From Streptomyces sp. Root431 (GTDB lineage: Bacteria > Actinomycetota > Actinomycetes > Streptomycetales > Streptomycetaceae), in contig NZ_LMEI01000013.1 in assembly GCF_001426585.1 (NCBI RefSeq), positions 62,227 through 126,226 of the forward strand: DNA of 64,000 bases. The letters run 5' to 3'. The position numbers were made by a program, and so were the translations under genes. Positions 28,061 through 36,527 of this stretch are shown one piece after another (the first letter of the stretch is position 1; each line of letters begins with the position of its first letter). Below the pieces are notes generated by a model. That model did not search any database and was not told the DNA's origin. It saw nothing but the letters and a program-made list of their open reading frames with translations.

Positions 28061-28366
28061 ATGGCCAAGCGCAGCAAGATCGCACGCAACGAACGGCGGA
28101 AGGCGGTCGTCGCGCGGTACGCCGAGCGGCGCGCCGAGCTGAAGGAGATCCTCCGCCTCCCCTCCACCCCGGCCGCGGACCGCGAGGCGGCGGTACGGGA
28201 ACTCCGCCGCCAGCCCCGGGACGCGAGCGCGACCCGGGTACGGAACCGGGACGCGGTGGACGGCAGGCCCCGGGGCCATCTGCGGAGGTTCGGACTGTCC
28301 CGGGTCCGGATGCGGCAGCAGGCGCACGCGGGCTTCCTGCCGGGGGTGCGGAAGGCCTCGTGGTGA
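28061..28366 (+). CDS. rpsN: 30S ribosomal protein S14, zinc-free paralogue
   Basis: A 101-residue S14 of the C-minus type. MAKRSKIARNERRKAVVARY and GHLRRFGLSRVRMRQQAHAGFLPGVRKASW match S14, with no CxxC. The ATG directly follows the rpmB stop, so translation is coupled. Confidence 0.95.
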   Translation: MAKRSKIARNERRKAVVARYAERRAELKEILRLPSTPAADREAAVRELRRQPRDASATRVRNRDAVDGRPRGHLRRFGLSRVRMRQQAHAGFLPGVRKASW

Positions 28367-28396
28367 GGGGCGCGCCGCCGGCGGTCGTGGCCTAGG

Positions 28397-28450
28397 GGGT
28401 GTCCGGCGGATCAGCGCGCGATCCCGGCCATGATCCGCCCGGACACGCCC
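28397..28450. repeat. intergenic imperfect inverted repeat
   Basis: GGGTGTCCGGCGGATCA (28397-28413) faces TGATCCGCCCGGACACGCCC (28431-28450) across a 17-base loop. It resembles ends of dispersed Streptomyces elements and shares the core TGATCCGCC(C)GGACA with the tandem repeat at 48561. It lies between convergent rpsN and the next minus-strand gene and may also act as a terminator. Confidence 0.6.
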
Positions 28451-28456
28451 TGGCCG

Positions 28457-29236
28457 TCAGCCCGGCAGCTCCGCGAGGAGTTTGCCCGCGCGGTCGTACA
28501 TCGCCAGGCCGGCCTCCCCGGCCCCCCGTCCGGCGTGGGCGTACCAGACGCCCCAGCCGGGGCGGCCCGGCAGTTCGAGCAGGGTGGCGGCGGTCCTGGT
28601 GCTCCCGGGGCCCTTGAGCTCGACCCGGCCGACCGCGCGGGTCCCGTAGTACAGGCCCGAGTGGAAGCCGCCCGCCGGGGACGTGTGCGCCTGGTGGGAC
28701 ACTCCCGGCACGGCGGTGTCGATGTTCCCGTCGGTGACGCTGCGGGAGTTCTCGAGCCCGTCCGGCCCCGCCCAGTGCTTGCCCTCCGCCGTCAGCCAGA
28801 CCTTCCAGCCCTTGCCCGCGTCGATGCGCTGGCCGGAGGCCACGACCCGGACCGGGGTCGGGGTGGGCTTCGCCGAGGTGGGCGTGGCCTTGGGGGTGGG
28901 GACCCGGGGGGCGACGGCGGACGGCGGGGCGGCGATCGGGGCGGGGGCCGGCAGGGACGGCCGCGCGGCCATCACGCCGGCGACCGCCGCCGCAGCCGTC
29001 GCGGCGCCGAGGACCGTGAGCGCCGAGAAGGTCGCCGTGCGGCGGCGCCGACGGGCCTTCCGACCCTCGCGCATGAGGGCGGCCAGCGGCACCGGACTCG
29101 GGGTGACGTCGTGGGCCTCGCGCACGAACGCCTCGCGGATCCGGTCGACTTCGGCCTCGGCTTCGGCTTCGGCGTCCACGTTCGTCGCGTCGGTCGCAGG
29201 GCCCGTGTCGGGATCGGGTGTGGATGCGGGGGTCAT
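28457..29236 (-). CDS. membrane-anchored protein with paralogous C-terminal domain
   Basis: A 259-residue single-pass protein: acidic cytoplasmic N-terminus with DAEAEAEAEVD, TM segment at about 85-105 (ATFSALTVLGAATAAAAVAGV), a Pro/Thr-rich wall-spanning linker and an extracellular domain of about 120 residues. That domain (GQRIDAGKGWKVWLTAEGKHW ... FHSGLYYGTRAVGRVEL ... WGVWYAHAG) is clearly related to the secreted protein at 29886. Its start overlaps the sigma-factor stop (ATGA). Position after a sigma gene suggests an anti-sigma-like or target role. Function unknown. Confidence 0.75.
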   Translation of the reverse strand: MTPASTPDPDTGPATDATNVDAEAEAEAEVDRIREAFVREAHDVTPSPVPLAALMREGRKARRRRRTATFSALTVLGAATAAAAVAGVMAARPSLPAPAPIAAPPSAVAPRVPTPKATPTSAKPTPTPVRVVASGQRIDAGKGWKVWLTAEGKHWAGPDGLENSRSVTDGNIDTAVPGVSHQAHTSPAGGFHSGLYYGTRAVGRVELKGPGSTRTAATLLELPGRPGWGVWYAHAGRGAGEAGLAMYDRAGKLLAELPG

Positions 29237-29784
29237 CGGGGAGCTCCGGACGGGGCGGCGGGGGCGTAGGGGACGGGGGCGGCGGCGAGCCGGGGGTGGG
29301 TGCGCAGCGCCGCCAGGCCTCGGCGGGCGTGCGTCTTGACCGTGCCGATCGAGCAGTTGAGCACGCTCGCGATCTCCTGCTCGGTCAGGTCCTCCCAGTA
29401 GCGGAGCACCATCACGGCGCGCTGGCGGGCGGTCAGGTCCGCTAACGCCTCCTGGAGCGCGGTGCGTTGCTCGACGGCCTCGGCATGTCCCGCGTACGTG
29501 TGCCGGAGCGACTCGGGGAGCACGGGCGTGAGGAGGAGCGCGACCCGCTTGCGGCGGATACGGCTGAGGTTGTTGTTGACGAGGGCCCGGCGCACGTACA
29601 GGTCGATCTCGCCCCGGGGCACCCGTCCCCACCGCCCGTACACCTTGGCCAGCGTCGTCTGCACCAGGTCCTCGGCCTCGTGGAAGTCGCCGGTCAGCAG
29701 CTGGGCCGTGCGCACCAGCCGGGGCCAGGCGGCGACGGCGAACTCGGCGAAGCCGTCGTCCTCGGCGGCGGACTCGTGCGGCAC
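29233..29784 (-). CDS. SigE-type ECF RNA polymerase sigma factor, TTA-containing
   Basis: A 183-residue sigma factor with region 2 (AWPRLVRTAQLLTGDFHEAEDLVQTTLAKVYGRW) and region 4 (DLTARQRAVMVLRYWEDLTEQEIASVLNCSIGTVKTHARRGLAAL). Codon 114 (bases 29443-29445) is TTA, which in Streptomyces makes translation depend on the bldA tRNA. GTG 29784 has GAGG upstream. It is translationally coupled to the downstream anchored protein. Confidence 0.9.
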   Translation of the reverse strand: MPHESAAEDDGFAEFAVAAWPRLVRTAQLLTGDFHEAEDLVQTTLAKVYGRWGRVPRGEIDLYVRRALVNNNLSRIRRKRVALLLTPVLPESLRHTYAGHAEAVEQRTALQEALADLTARQRAVMVLRYWEDLTEQEIASVLNCSIGTVKTHARRGLAALRTHPRLAAAPVPYAPAAPSGAPR

Positions 29785-29885
29785 GGTGGCGGACCTCGCG
29801 ATCGTTCGGTGGAGAAGAGGAGGAAGAGGGGTGGGGCGGGGCCAGCCCCGTGCCGGGCCCCGCCCCCGCTCAGGGGGACAGCCCG

Positions 29886-30470
29886 TCAGAAGTCCCAGGC
29901 CGGAAGGTCGACCAGGAGCTTGCCGGAGCGGTCGTACAGCGCGACGGCCGGGCTGCCCTTGGACGGTCCGGTGTGGACGTACCAGACGCCCCAGTCGGAG
30001 CGGCCGGGCAGGGCGACGAGGGTGGCGGCGGTCTTGCGGCCGTCCGCGTCGGTCAGTTCGACGCGGCCCGCGTTCCGGGTCCCGTAGTAGAGGCCGGAGT
30101 GGAAGACGCCGTTCTGGTCGCCCTCGCTCTGGTGGCTGACGCCCGGCCGGCTCCGGTCGATGTTGCCGTCGACCACGCTGCGGAAGTTCTCGAAACCGTC
30201 CGGGCCCGACCAGTACTTGCCCTGCCTCGTGAGCCACACGGTCCAGCCCTGTCCGGCGTCGACGCGCTCACCGGGGCGGACGGTACGGATGGGGGTGGGG
30301 GCGAAGGCGGCCTTGACGGGGGTCGTCCTCGCCTCCGGGGCCACGGCGGTGGTGGCGGTGACGGTCGTCCGGGTGGCGAGGGTGGCAGTGGTCTCGGCGG
30401 TCGCCGTCGCCGGTGCGGCGAGGGTGGCCACGGCGGCGACCGCGACGACGGCCGTCAGGTACTTCTTCAT
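29886..30470 (-). CDS. secreted protein, paralogue of the 28457 product
   Basis: A 194-residue protein with a clear signal peptide (MKKYLTAVVAVAAVATLAAPATATA) and a mature domain starting at about residue 70. That domain (GERVDAGQGWTVWLTRQGKYWSGPDG ... FHSGLYYGTRNAGRVELTD ... WGVWYVHTG) matches the extracellular domain at 28457 almost position for position. It contains no cysteines and no known catalytic motif. It flanks the sigma factor on the upstream side. Function unknown. Confidence 0.75.
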   Translation of the reverse strand: MKKYLTAVVAVAAVATLAAPATATAETTATLATRTTVTATTAVAPEARTTPVKAAFAPTPIRTVRPGERVDAGQGWTVWLTRQGKYWSGPDGFENFRSVVDGNIDRSRPGVSHQSEGDQNGVFHSGLYYGTRNAGRVELTDADGRKTAATLVALPGRSDWGVWYVHTGPSKGSPAVALYDRSGKLLVDLPAWDF

Positions 30471-30582
30471 CCGGTTGCTCCTGGGGATCATCGTGTCCGG
30501 TCGTCCGCGACCGTCTGGGTCTCCACTCCTTTCAACTCCCCCCGGCCCTCCGCCGGATGACACGATCCCGGAATCCGTTTCC

Positions 30583-32661
30583 TCAAGACGGTCGGGGGCG
30601 CGCCGGAGCGGAGTCCGCGAGCGCCTCCGTGAGTTCGTCCAGGGCGTCGAGGAGCAGCCTCGCTCCCTTGTCGACGAGGAAGTGGTCCGGCGGGTCGGCC
30701 GACCAGGCGGCGATGGTCTCCCGCAGGTCGTCCCAGTGCGGTCGCCGCCGCTCCCGTACGTCCTTCGCGCCCCGCTCCGTCGTCCGGCGCAGGGACTCGG
30801 CGAGGGCCGCGGCGGCGGGCAGCGGGGCGGCGCCCCGGTCCGGCAGGTGCGCCTCCAGGAGCATCGCCGCGCGGCCGAACTCCGCCAGGGCGTGCCCGGC
30901 CTCCTCCGCCGCCGCGTGCGAGAGCCCCCGGTGGCGTACCGGCTCGTGGTTCGCGCGGTCCACCGCCTCCTGCCAGGCCACCCGGGCGGCGCGGGTGGCG
31001 AGGAGCGCCTCGCGGACGTCGGGGCAGGACTGGCCGGCGGGTTCGGCGTACCGCGCGGCGACGGCGGCGGCGTACCGGCCGTCCGCCACCAGCCAGTCCG
31101 CGAGGCGGCCGCGCAGGCGGGGCGTCTCCCAGGCCGGGTAGACGGCGTACGCGAGCATGGCGAGCAGCCCGCCGAGGAGGGTGAGGAGCACGCGCTCGCG
31201 GACGGTCTGGGTGAGGCCCGCGCCGGCCATGCCGAGCAGGAACACGACGTACGCGGCGACGCAGACCTGGCTGACCGCGTACCCCGTGCGCATCAGGAGG
31301 TACATGCCGAAGGCGCAGAGGACCGCGAGTCCGGCGGACAGATACATGCCCGGGTGCGCCGTCTGCACGACCGCCGTCGCGAGCGCCACGCCGACGAGGG
31401 TGCCGCCGAAGCGGGCCACCGAGCGGGCGTACGTCTGTGTGAAGTCCGGGCGCATCACCATGACGGAGGCCATCGGCGCCCAGTAGCCGTGGCCGAAGGG
31501 GAGCGCGGTGCCGAGGAGGTAACCGGCGGCCGTGACCGCCGAGACGCGGACGGCGTGGCGCAGGATCGCGGAGTCGGGGCGCAGCTCCGCGCGCATCTTC
31601 GCGAGGACGATCGGCGCGAGCCGGACCATCGTGGGGCGGGTGCGGGCCTCGTCCGTGCCCGTCGTCTCCGTGCGGGGCTCCGCCGTCTCGACGACGTCGC
31701 CGAGCAGGGCCGCGAGGCGGTGGGCGGCGCGGCGGGGCGGGCCGGAGAGGATCGCGCCCGTATCGGGGGTCCGGAGGGCGGCGAGCGCGGCCGGGGGGAG
31801 GGCGACCGGCTCGCCGTGCCGGATCGCGTGCGCGGCGGCGTCGAGGACGGCGCCCGCGGCGGCGAGCAGCTCGCGTACGCGGTCCCGCTCCGGCCCCTCC
31901 TCGGGCACGCCGACGGCCGGGTCCGCGAGCGAGGCGAGGACCGGGCGGATCCGCTCCGCGAGGCCCCGCGCGCCGTGCAGCTCCGCCGGGCGGCTGCGTG
32001 CCTGGCGCGGGGTCACGGCGGCGGCGCTGCGGGCCGTCATGAGCGGTACGGGGTCGAAGGGGGCGACCGGGTCGTGGCGGAGGCGGCGGGCGTAGTCCGC
32101 CTCGGCGGCGAGGGCGTCGGCGAGGGCGTCGCGCTGGGCGCCCCAGCGGCGGACGGGGAGGAGGACGACGAGGGCGGCCTGGACGACACCGCCGGCGAAG
32201 ATCATGGCGGCGTGGCCGGCGGCGGTCGCGACGGAGGTGGGGAGGGTGACCGTCACGAGCATCATCGCCACGTTCGAGGAGGCGATGATGCCGGCGGTGG
32301 GGCCGGCGGCCCAGGCGAGCCCCGAGAGGAACGTCCAGAGCAGGAGCAGGCCGAGGAAGAGGACCGGATGGGAGCCGGCGCCGGTGACGTACCCGAGGAA
32401 CGTCGACGCGGCGAGGCTGGCGCCGGAGGCGAGGGCGAGGGTGGGGCGGGGGCGCCAGGAACGCTGGAAGGTGGCGATGGCGGCCTGGAACGCCCCGAAG
32501 GCGGAGGAGGCGGCGACGGCGGGGCCGAAGAGGGCGAGGGAGACCCCGACGACGAGGGCGAGTCCGAGGGCGCCACGGGCGGCGATCACGGGTTCGAGCC
32601 GCCGCCGCTCGACGGTGAGCCCCGAGCGGGCGGTCTCCTTCAGGGCCCGGAGCCAACTCAT
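30583..32661 (-). CDS. FUSC-family membrane protein (aromatic acid exporter-like)
   Basis: A 692-residue protein with two clusters of hydrophobic helices (about 40-185 and 375-530) separated and followed by helical cytoplasmic domains, the layout of FUSC/ArAE exporters such as AaeB and YccS. GHGYWAPMASVMVMRPDF and RFGGTLVGVALAT are the FUSC-like motif in the second half. ATG 32661 precedes basic residues and the first helix. Substrate unknown. Confidence 0.85.
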   Translation of the reverse strand: MSWLRALKETARSGLTVERRRLEPVIAARGALGLALVVGVSLALFGPAVAASSAFGAFQAAIATFQRSWRPRPTLALASGASLAASTFLGYVTGAGSHPVLFLGLLLLWTFLSGLAWAAGPTAGIIASSNVAMMLVTVTLPTSVATAAGHAAMIFAGGVVQAALVVLLPVRRWGAQRDALADALAAEADYARRLRHDPVAPFDPVPLMTARSAAAVTPRQARSRPAELHGARGLAERIRPVLASLADPAVGVPEEGPERDRVRELLAAAGAVLDAAAHAIRHGEPVALPPAALAALRTPDTGAILSGPPRRAAHRLAALLGDVVETAEPRTETTGTDEARTRPTMVRLAPIVLAKMRAELRPDSAILRHAVRVSAVTAAGYLLGTALPFGHGYWAPMASVMVMRPDFTQTYARSVARFGGTLVGVALATAVVQTAHPGMYLSAGLAVLCAFGMYLLMRTGYAVSQVCVAAYVVFLLGMAGAGLTQTVRERVLLTLLGGLLAMLAYAVYPAWETPRLRGRLADWLVADGRYAAAVAARYAEPAGQSCPDVREALLATRAARVAWQEAVDRANHEPVRHRGLSHAAAEEAGHALAEFGRAAMLLEAHLPDRGAAPLPAAAALAESLRRTTERGAKDVRERRRPHWDDLRETIAAWSADPPDHFLVDKGARLLLDALDELTEALADSAPARPRPS

Positions 32662-33205
32662 GATCCTGAGCGTATCCGCGAACACCCATGAAACGGGCAT
32701 TTCCCCCCACCCCGCCCCTTCCCGAAACCCTGCCGGGGGCTGGGGGGGGCTGGTGGGGGGAGAGAGACGGGGGGTGGTTAGAGGGGGCAGGCCGGGGCCA
32801 AGCCGGGGCCGGGGCCGAGGGCCAAGCCGGGGCCGGGTCCGGGGCTAGGGCCAGGCCGGGGCCAGGGCCAAGGCCAAGGCCAGGCCGGGGCCGGGGCCGG
32901 GGCCAAAGCCAGGCCGGGCCCGGGGCCAGGCCGGGCCCGGGGCCGAGGGCCAAGCCGGGGCCGGGCCGAGGGCCAAGCCGGGGCCGGGTCCGGGGCTAGG
33001 GCCAGGCCGGGGCCAGGCCAAGGCCAAGGCCGGGGCCAGGGCCAGGGCCAAGGCCAGGCCGGGCCCGGGGCCGGGGCCGGGGCCGAGGGCCAGGGCCAAG
33101 GCCAGGCCGGGGCCAGGGCCAAGGCCGGGGCCAAGCCGGGGCCAAGGCCAAGCCGGGGCCGGATGCCAAGCCCCGGCAGCGCGGGCCCCGGTGGGCCCCG
33201 GTGGG
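32662..33205. repeat. G-rich tract and GGCC-type repeat array, no gene
   Basis: From 32740 to 32790 the plus strand has five runs of five or more G, a strong G-quadruplex pattern. From about 32790 to 33185 it is an irregular array of GGCCAAGCCGGGG, GGCCGGGGCC and GGCTAGGGCC units. Long open frames on both strands encode only Trp/Pro/Ala/Gly repeats, so I take it as non-coding. It lies between the DUF2786 stop and the FUSC start. Confidence 0.85.
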
Positions 33206-34324
33206 TTACGGCAGGTGGCGGCGGTTGGGGTGGAGGCCGGCTTTGTCGGCCGCTGTGGCGCCGTGGGTCCAGCCCTCCTCGTCCCAGGCCGCGCGGACCC
33301 TGGTCGAGCGGGTCTCCGGGAAGAGTTCGTCGGTGCGGTTCGTGACCGCGAGGTCGCGGGACGCCAGGGCCGGGAGGAGCGTCGGGGTCTCGGCGGCGAC
33401 GCGGCGGGACGTCGCCGAGAGGCGGGTGCCCAGGCGGTTGGCGTAGGCGAGGAGGAAGGACTGGCGGAACGACTTCGTGCGCTTGCGGCCGCCCGCCCGC
33501 TGCTCCGCCTCCGCCCGCGTCATCGCCGCCGTCCCCTGCACGAGCAGCGACGTGTACAGCAGCTCCACCGGATCGAGGTCCGCCTCGAAGCCGACGACCG
33601 TCGAGAAGCCGTACGCCTCGTTCCACACCGCCCGGCAGTGGTTCGCCGTCGCCACCGCGTCCAGCAGGATCGCCTTCGCCTGCTCGTACGGTGGCTCCAC
33701 CCCGATCCGGATCGCGCCCGGCGTCTCCGGCGACGGCGCGCCCGCGGCGAGCGTCGCCTCGTCCAGGCTGTGCCGCGCCATCAGCTCCTGGGCCTTCGCC
33801 GTGAGCGCCTCCGCCTCCTCCGGGAAGCCGGTCGCCTCCGCCTTCGCGAGCAGCGCGCGGATCCGGGTGAGCATGCGGGGCTCTCCGGCGGCGGCCGGCG
33901 GCAGCGCCTCGCCCGGGACCGGGCCGACGGCGTCGAGCCTCGGCAGCCGGACCAGGATCCGGTACAGCTCCAGGACGGTCGTCGCGTACGAGAAGCGGTC
34001 CGTCGGCCGGACCGTGGAGTCGGCCAGTTCGTCGAGCTGCGCCTGCCAGCGGTGGGGCAGCCGCTCGTAACCGGCCGTCTCGGCCTTGATCAGCGCGGAG
34101 AGCGCGCGGACGTGCTCGTCGGCGAGCTCGCGGCGGGCCGTGCGGATCAGGTCCGCCGGCTGCCAGCCCCTCGTCCACAGCGTCCGGACGAACTCCTCGC
34201 CGCGCCGGGCCAGTTCCGCGTCCGCTCCGCGGTCGGCGGCGAGCAGCGACGCCGCCGTGTCGAGCGAGTGGTCGTCGCTCGCGTACAGCGCCTCGAAGGC
34301 CTTGTCGATGGTGGTGGTGCTCAC
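33206..34324 (-). CDS. DUF2786 domain protein
   Basis: A 372-residue protein of unknown function. The DUF2786 motif (MLTRIRALLAKAEATGFPEEAEALTAKAQELMARHSLDEA, here abbreviated) is at about residues 150-190, and a basic region AGGRKRTKSFRQSFLLAYANRLG follows. GTG 34324 overlaps the HxlR stop as GTGA, indicating coupling. Streptomyces carry several of these genes; they are often plasmid- or phage-associated. Confidence 0.85.
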   Translation of the reverse strand: MSTTTIDKAFEALYASDDHSLDTAASLLAADRGADAELARRGEEFVRTLWTRGWQPADLIRTARRELADEHVRALSALIKAETAGYERLPHRWQAQLDELADSTVRPTDRFSYATTVLELYRILVRLPRLDAVGPVPGEALPPAAAGEPRMLTRIRALLAKAEATGFPEEAEALTAKAQELMARHSLDEATLAAGAPSPETPGAIRIGVEPPYEQAKAILLDAVATANHCRAVWNEAYGFSTVVGFEADLDPVELLYTSLLVQGTAAMTRAEAEQRAGGRKRTKSFRQSFLLAYANRLGTRLSATSRRVAAETPTLLPALASRDLAVTNRTDELFPETRSTRVRAAWDEEGWTHGATAADKAGLHPNRRHLP

Positions 34325-34731
34325 GCCGTCCTCGCCGTCCTCGTGTCCCATTCCTCGCGCGACCGGGCGATCACCGCACGGTGATCGAGCGACCAGTCGA
34401 CCAGCTGCTTGATGAGGTGGGTCATGCTCCGGCCGGTCTCGGTCAGCGCGTACTCCACCTGCGGCGGGGTCGTCGGGTACACCGTCCGCGAGACGAGACC
34501 GTCGCGTTCGAGGCGGCGCAGCGTCAGGGTCAGCATGCGCTGCGAGACGCCGGTGACCAGCCGCTGGAGCTCCCGGAACCGCCTTGGCCCCGGGGCCAGT
34601 TCGACGACGACGTGCACCGTCCACTTGTCGCCGAGGCGGTCCTGCACGTCCCGCACCCCGCACTCGTCGGCGCAGCTCACCACCGGTGCGGCGACCGGCG
34701 CCGTGGTTACCTCCGTGTGCCCTTCGGACAT
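34321..34731 (-). CDS. HxlR-family transcriptional regulator
   Basis: A 136-residue winged-helix regulator: CGVRDVQDRLGDKWTVHVVVEL, FRELQRLVTGVSQRMLTLTLRRLERDGLVSR and YALTETGRSM are the HxlR/MarR-like core. The conserved N-terminal Cys (CADEC) is a possible redox sensor. AAGGAGG precedes ATG 34731. It is divergent from the NmrA-like reductase, the usual target arrangement. Confidence 0.92.
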   Translation of the reverse strand: MSEGHTEVTTAPVAAPVVSCADECGVRDVQDRLGDKWTVHVVVELAPGPRRFRELQRLVTGVSQRMLTLTLRRLERDGLVSRTVYPTTPPQVEYALTETGRSMTHLIKQLVDWSLDHRAVIARSREEWDTRTARTA

Positions 34732-34813
34732 CAATGTGCCTCCTTCCGCGATCTTCACCGTCCCCGCACGATGGTCTCAGCGGTCTCAGCCGTCACCATC
34801 CCAGGGGGAAACC

Positions 34814-35704
34814 ATGCTGCTCGTCACCGGCGTCTCCGGCGCCCTCGGCTCTCTCGTAGCCGCCCGCCTCGCCGGCCGCGCCGACGTCGTCCTCGGCACC
34901 CGCGCGGCCGACACCGCCGACACCGCCGAGGCCTCCCGCGCGGCCGGCACCGCCGAGGCCTCCCGCGCGGCCCGCGCCGCACTCCCCGGCACCCGCCGCG
35001 TCGACTTCGACGCGCCCGAGACCCTGCCGGAGGCCTTCGCCGGGGTCGACACCCTGCTCCTCGTCTCCGCCGGGTACGGGGAGGACGACACGGTCGCCGC
35101 CCGCCACGGCGCCGCGATCTCCGCCGCCGAGCGGGCCGGCGTCCGGCACGTCGTCTACACGAGCCTCTCCGGCGACGGCGACCACCTCGCGTACGCCCTC
35201 GCCCACCGCTGGACAGAGCGGCGGCTCCAGCGGTCCACGACGCTCGACTGGACGATCCTCCGCAACGGCCTGTACGCGGAGCTCCTCGCCGGGCTCGCCG
35301 CCCCGGACGCCGAGAACCGCATCACCGGCCCCCTCGGCGAGGGCCGGCTCGCCGCCGTCGCCCGCGAGGACCTCGCCGACGTCGCCGTCGCCGTCGCCAC
35401 GGACCCGGCCGCCCACCGCAACCGCGTCTACGAGCTCGTCGGCGAGCGCCCCCTCGGCGGCGCCGAGCTCGCGGAGGCCCTGGGTGCGACGTACGCCCCG
35501 GGCACGCTCGCGGACGCCCGTACGGCCGTCGCCGCCTCCGGGGCCGTGCCCTTCCAGGTGCCGATGGTGGCGAGTACGTACTCGGCGATCGCGCACGGCT
35601 TCCTGGACGGAACGGGCGTCGAGAGCGACCTGCGCGCGCTGCTCGGCGGGCGCGAACCCCTCGACGCGCTGGACGTGTTCGTGAAGGCCGTACGGGAGGG
35701 GTAG
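34814..35704 (+). CDS. NmrA/SDR-type NAD(P)-binding protein
   Basis: A 296-residue atypical SDR (quinone oxidoreductase 2/NmrA-like). The cofactor motif GVSGALG is at the start and YTSLSGDG and TILRNGLYAELL mark the substrate side. Residues about 33-56 contain a duplicated DTAEASRAA/GTAEASRAA block, produced by a tandem 27-base DNA duplication. It is divergent from the HxlR regulator, which probably controls it in response to quinones or aldehydes. Confidence 0.88.
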   Translation: MLLVTGVSGALGSLVAARLAGRADVVLGTRAADTADTAEASRAAGTAEASRAARAALPGTRRVDFDAPETLPEAFAGVDTLLLVSAGYGEDDTVAARHGAAISAAERAGVRHVVYTSLSGDGDHLAYALAHRWTERRLQRSTTLDWTILRNGLYAELLAGLAAPDAENRITGPLGEGRLAAVAREDLADVAVAVATDPAAHRNRVYELVGERPLGGAELAEALGATYAPGTLADARTAVAASGAVPFQVPMVASTYSAIAHGFLDGTGVESDLRALLGGREPLDALDVFVKAVREG

Positions 35705-35774
35705 GCCTGGCACTACCCCCCGGACGCCCGGCAGTGGTCGTGATCGGCGGGGGCGGAAACGGTTCGCTTGAGCC

Positions 35775-36527
35775 ATGACCACGACCACTCCTTCCGTACG
35801 GCTCCGGGGGCTCGCCCGCCACCACCGCGACGTCCGCGCCCTCGACGGCGTCGACCTCGACTTCGCCGCCGGCACCTTCACCGCCGTCATGGGCCCCTCG
35901 GGCTCCGGCAAGTCCACGCTGCTCCAGTGCGCCGCCGGGCTCGACCGGCCCACGTCCGGGAGCGTGGAGGTCGGCGGGACCGCCCTGGAGGGGTTGAGCG
36001 AGCGGCGGCTGACCCTGCTGCGGCGGGACCGGATCGGCTTCGTCTTCCAGTCCTTCAACCTGCTGCCCAGCCTCACCGCCGCGCAGAACGTCGCCCTGCC
36101 GCTCCGCCTCGCCGGCCGCCGCCCCTCCCGTACGGAGGTGCGGGAGGCCCTCGCGCGCGTCGGGCTCGCCGGGCGGGAGCGGCACCGGCCGGGCGAACTG
36201 TCCGGCGGGCAACAGCAACGGGTCGCGATCGCCCGGGCGTTGATCACCCGGCCCGCCGTCCTCTTCGGGGACGAGCCGACGGGCGCGCTGGACTCGACGA
36301 CGAGCCGCGAGGTGCTCGCCATGCTGCGCCGGCTCGTCGACGAGGACGGCCAGACGATCGTCATGGTCACCCACGACCCGGTGGCGGCGGCCCGCGCGGA
36401 CCGGGTGGTGTTCCTGGTCGACGGCCGCCTGGCGGGCGAACTGGCCGCGCCCACGGTGGAGTCGGTCGCGGCCCGGATGGCGGGCCTCGAAGCGTCGGCC
36501 ACCCTCGTGGGGAGCTCCGCATGCTGA
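35775..36527 (+). CDS. ABC transporter ATPase (LolD/MacB type)
   Basis: A 250-residue ATPase. Walker A GPSGSGKS, Q-loop FVFQSFNLLP, signature LSGGQQQRVAIARAL and Walker B VLFGDEPTGALD (Gly before Asp) are intact. The LolD/MacB group works with FtsX-type permeases, and that gene follows with a 7-base overlap. Confidence 0.94.
   Translation: MTTTTPSVRLRGLARHHRDVRALDGVDLDFAAGTFTAVMGPSGSGKSTLLQCAAGLDRPTSGSVEVGGTALEGLSERRLTLLRRDRIGFVFQSFNLLPSLTAAQNVALPLRLAGRRPSRTEVREALARVGLAGRERHRPGELSGGQQQRVAIARALITRPAVLFGDEPTGALDSTTSREVLAMLRRLVDEDGQTIVMVTHDPVAAARADRVVFLVDGRLAGELAAPTVESVAARMAGLEASATLVGSSAC

Noticed and set aside
32778..33180. Long open frames of Ala-Trp-Pro or Gly repeats in the GGCC array
   Set aside because: The array is open in several frames on both strands because it lacks stops by composition; no ribosome site or known domain.
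32790..33185. Possible CRISPR array
   Set aside because: Unit lengths are irregular and there are no unique spacers or cas genes.
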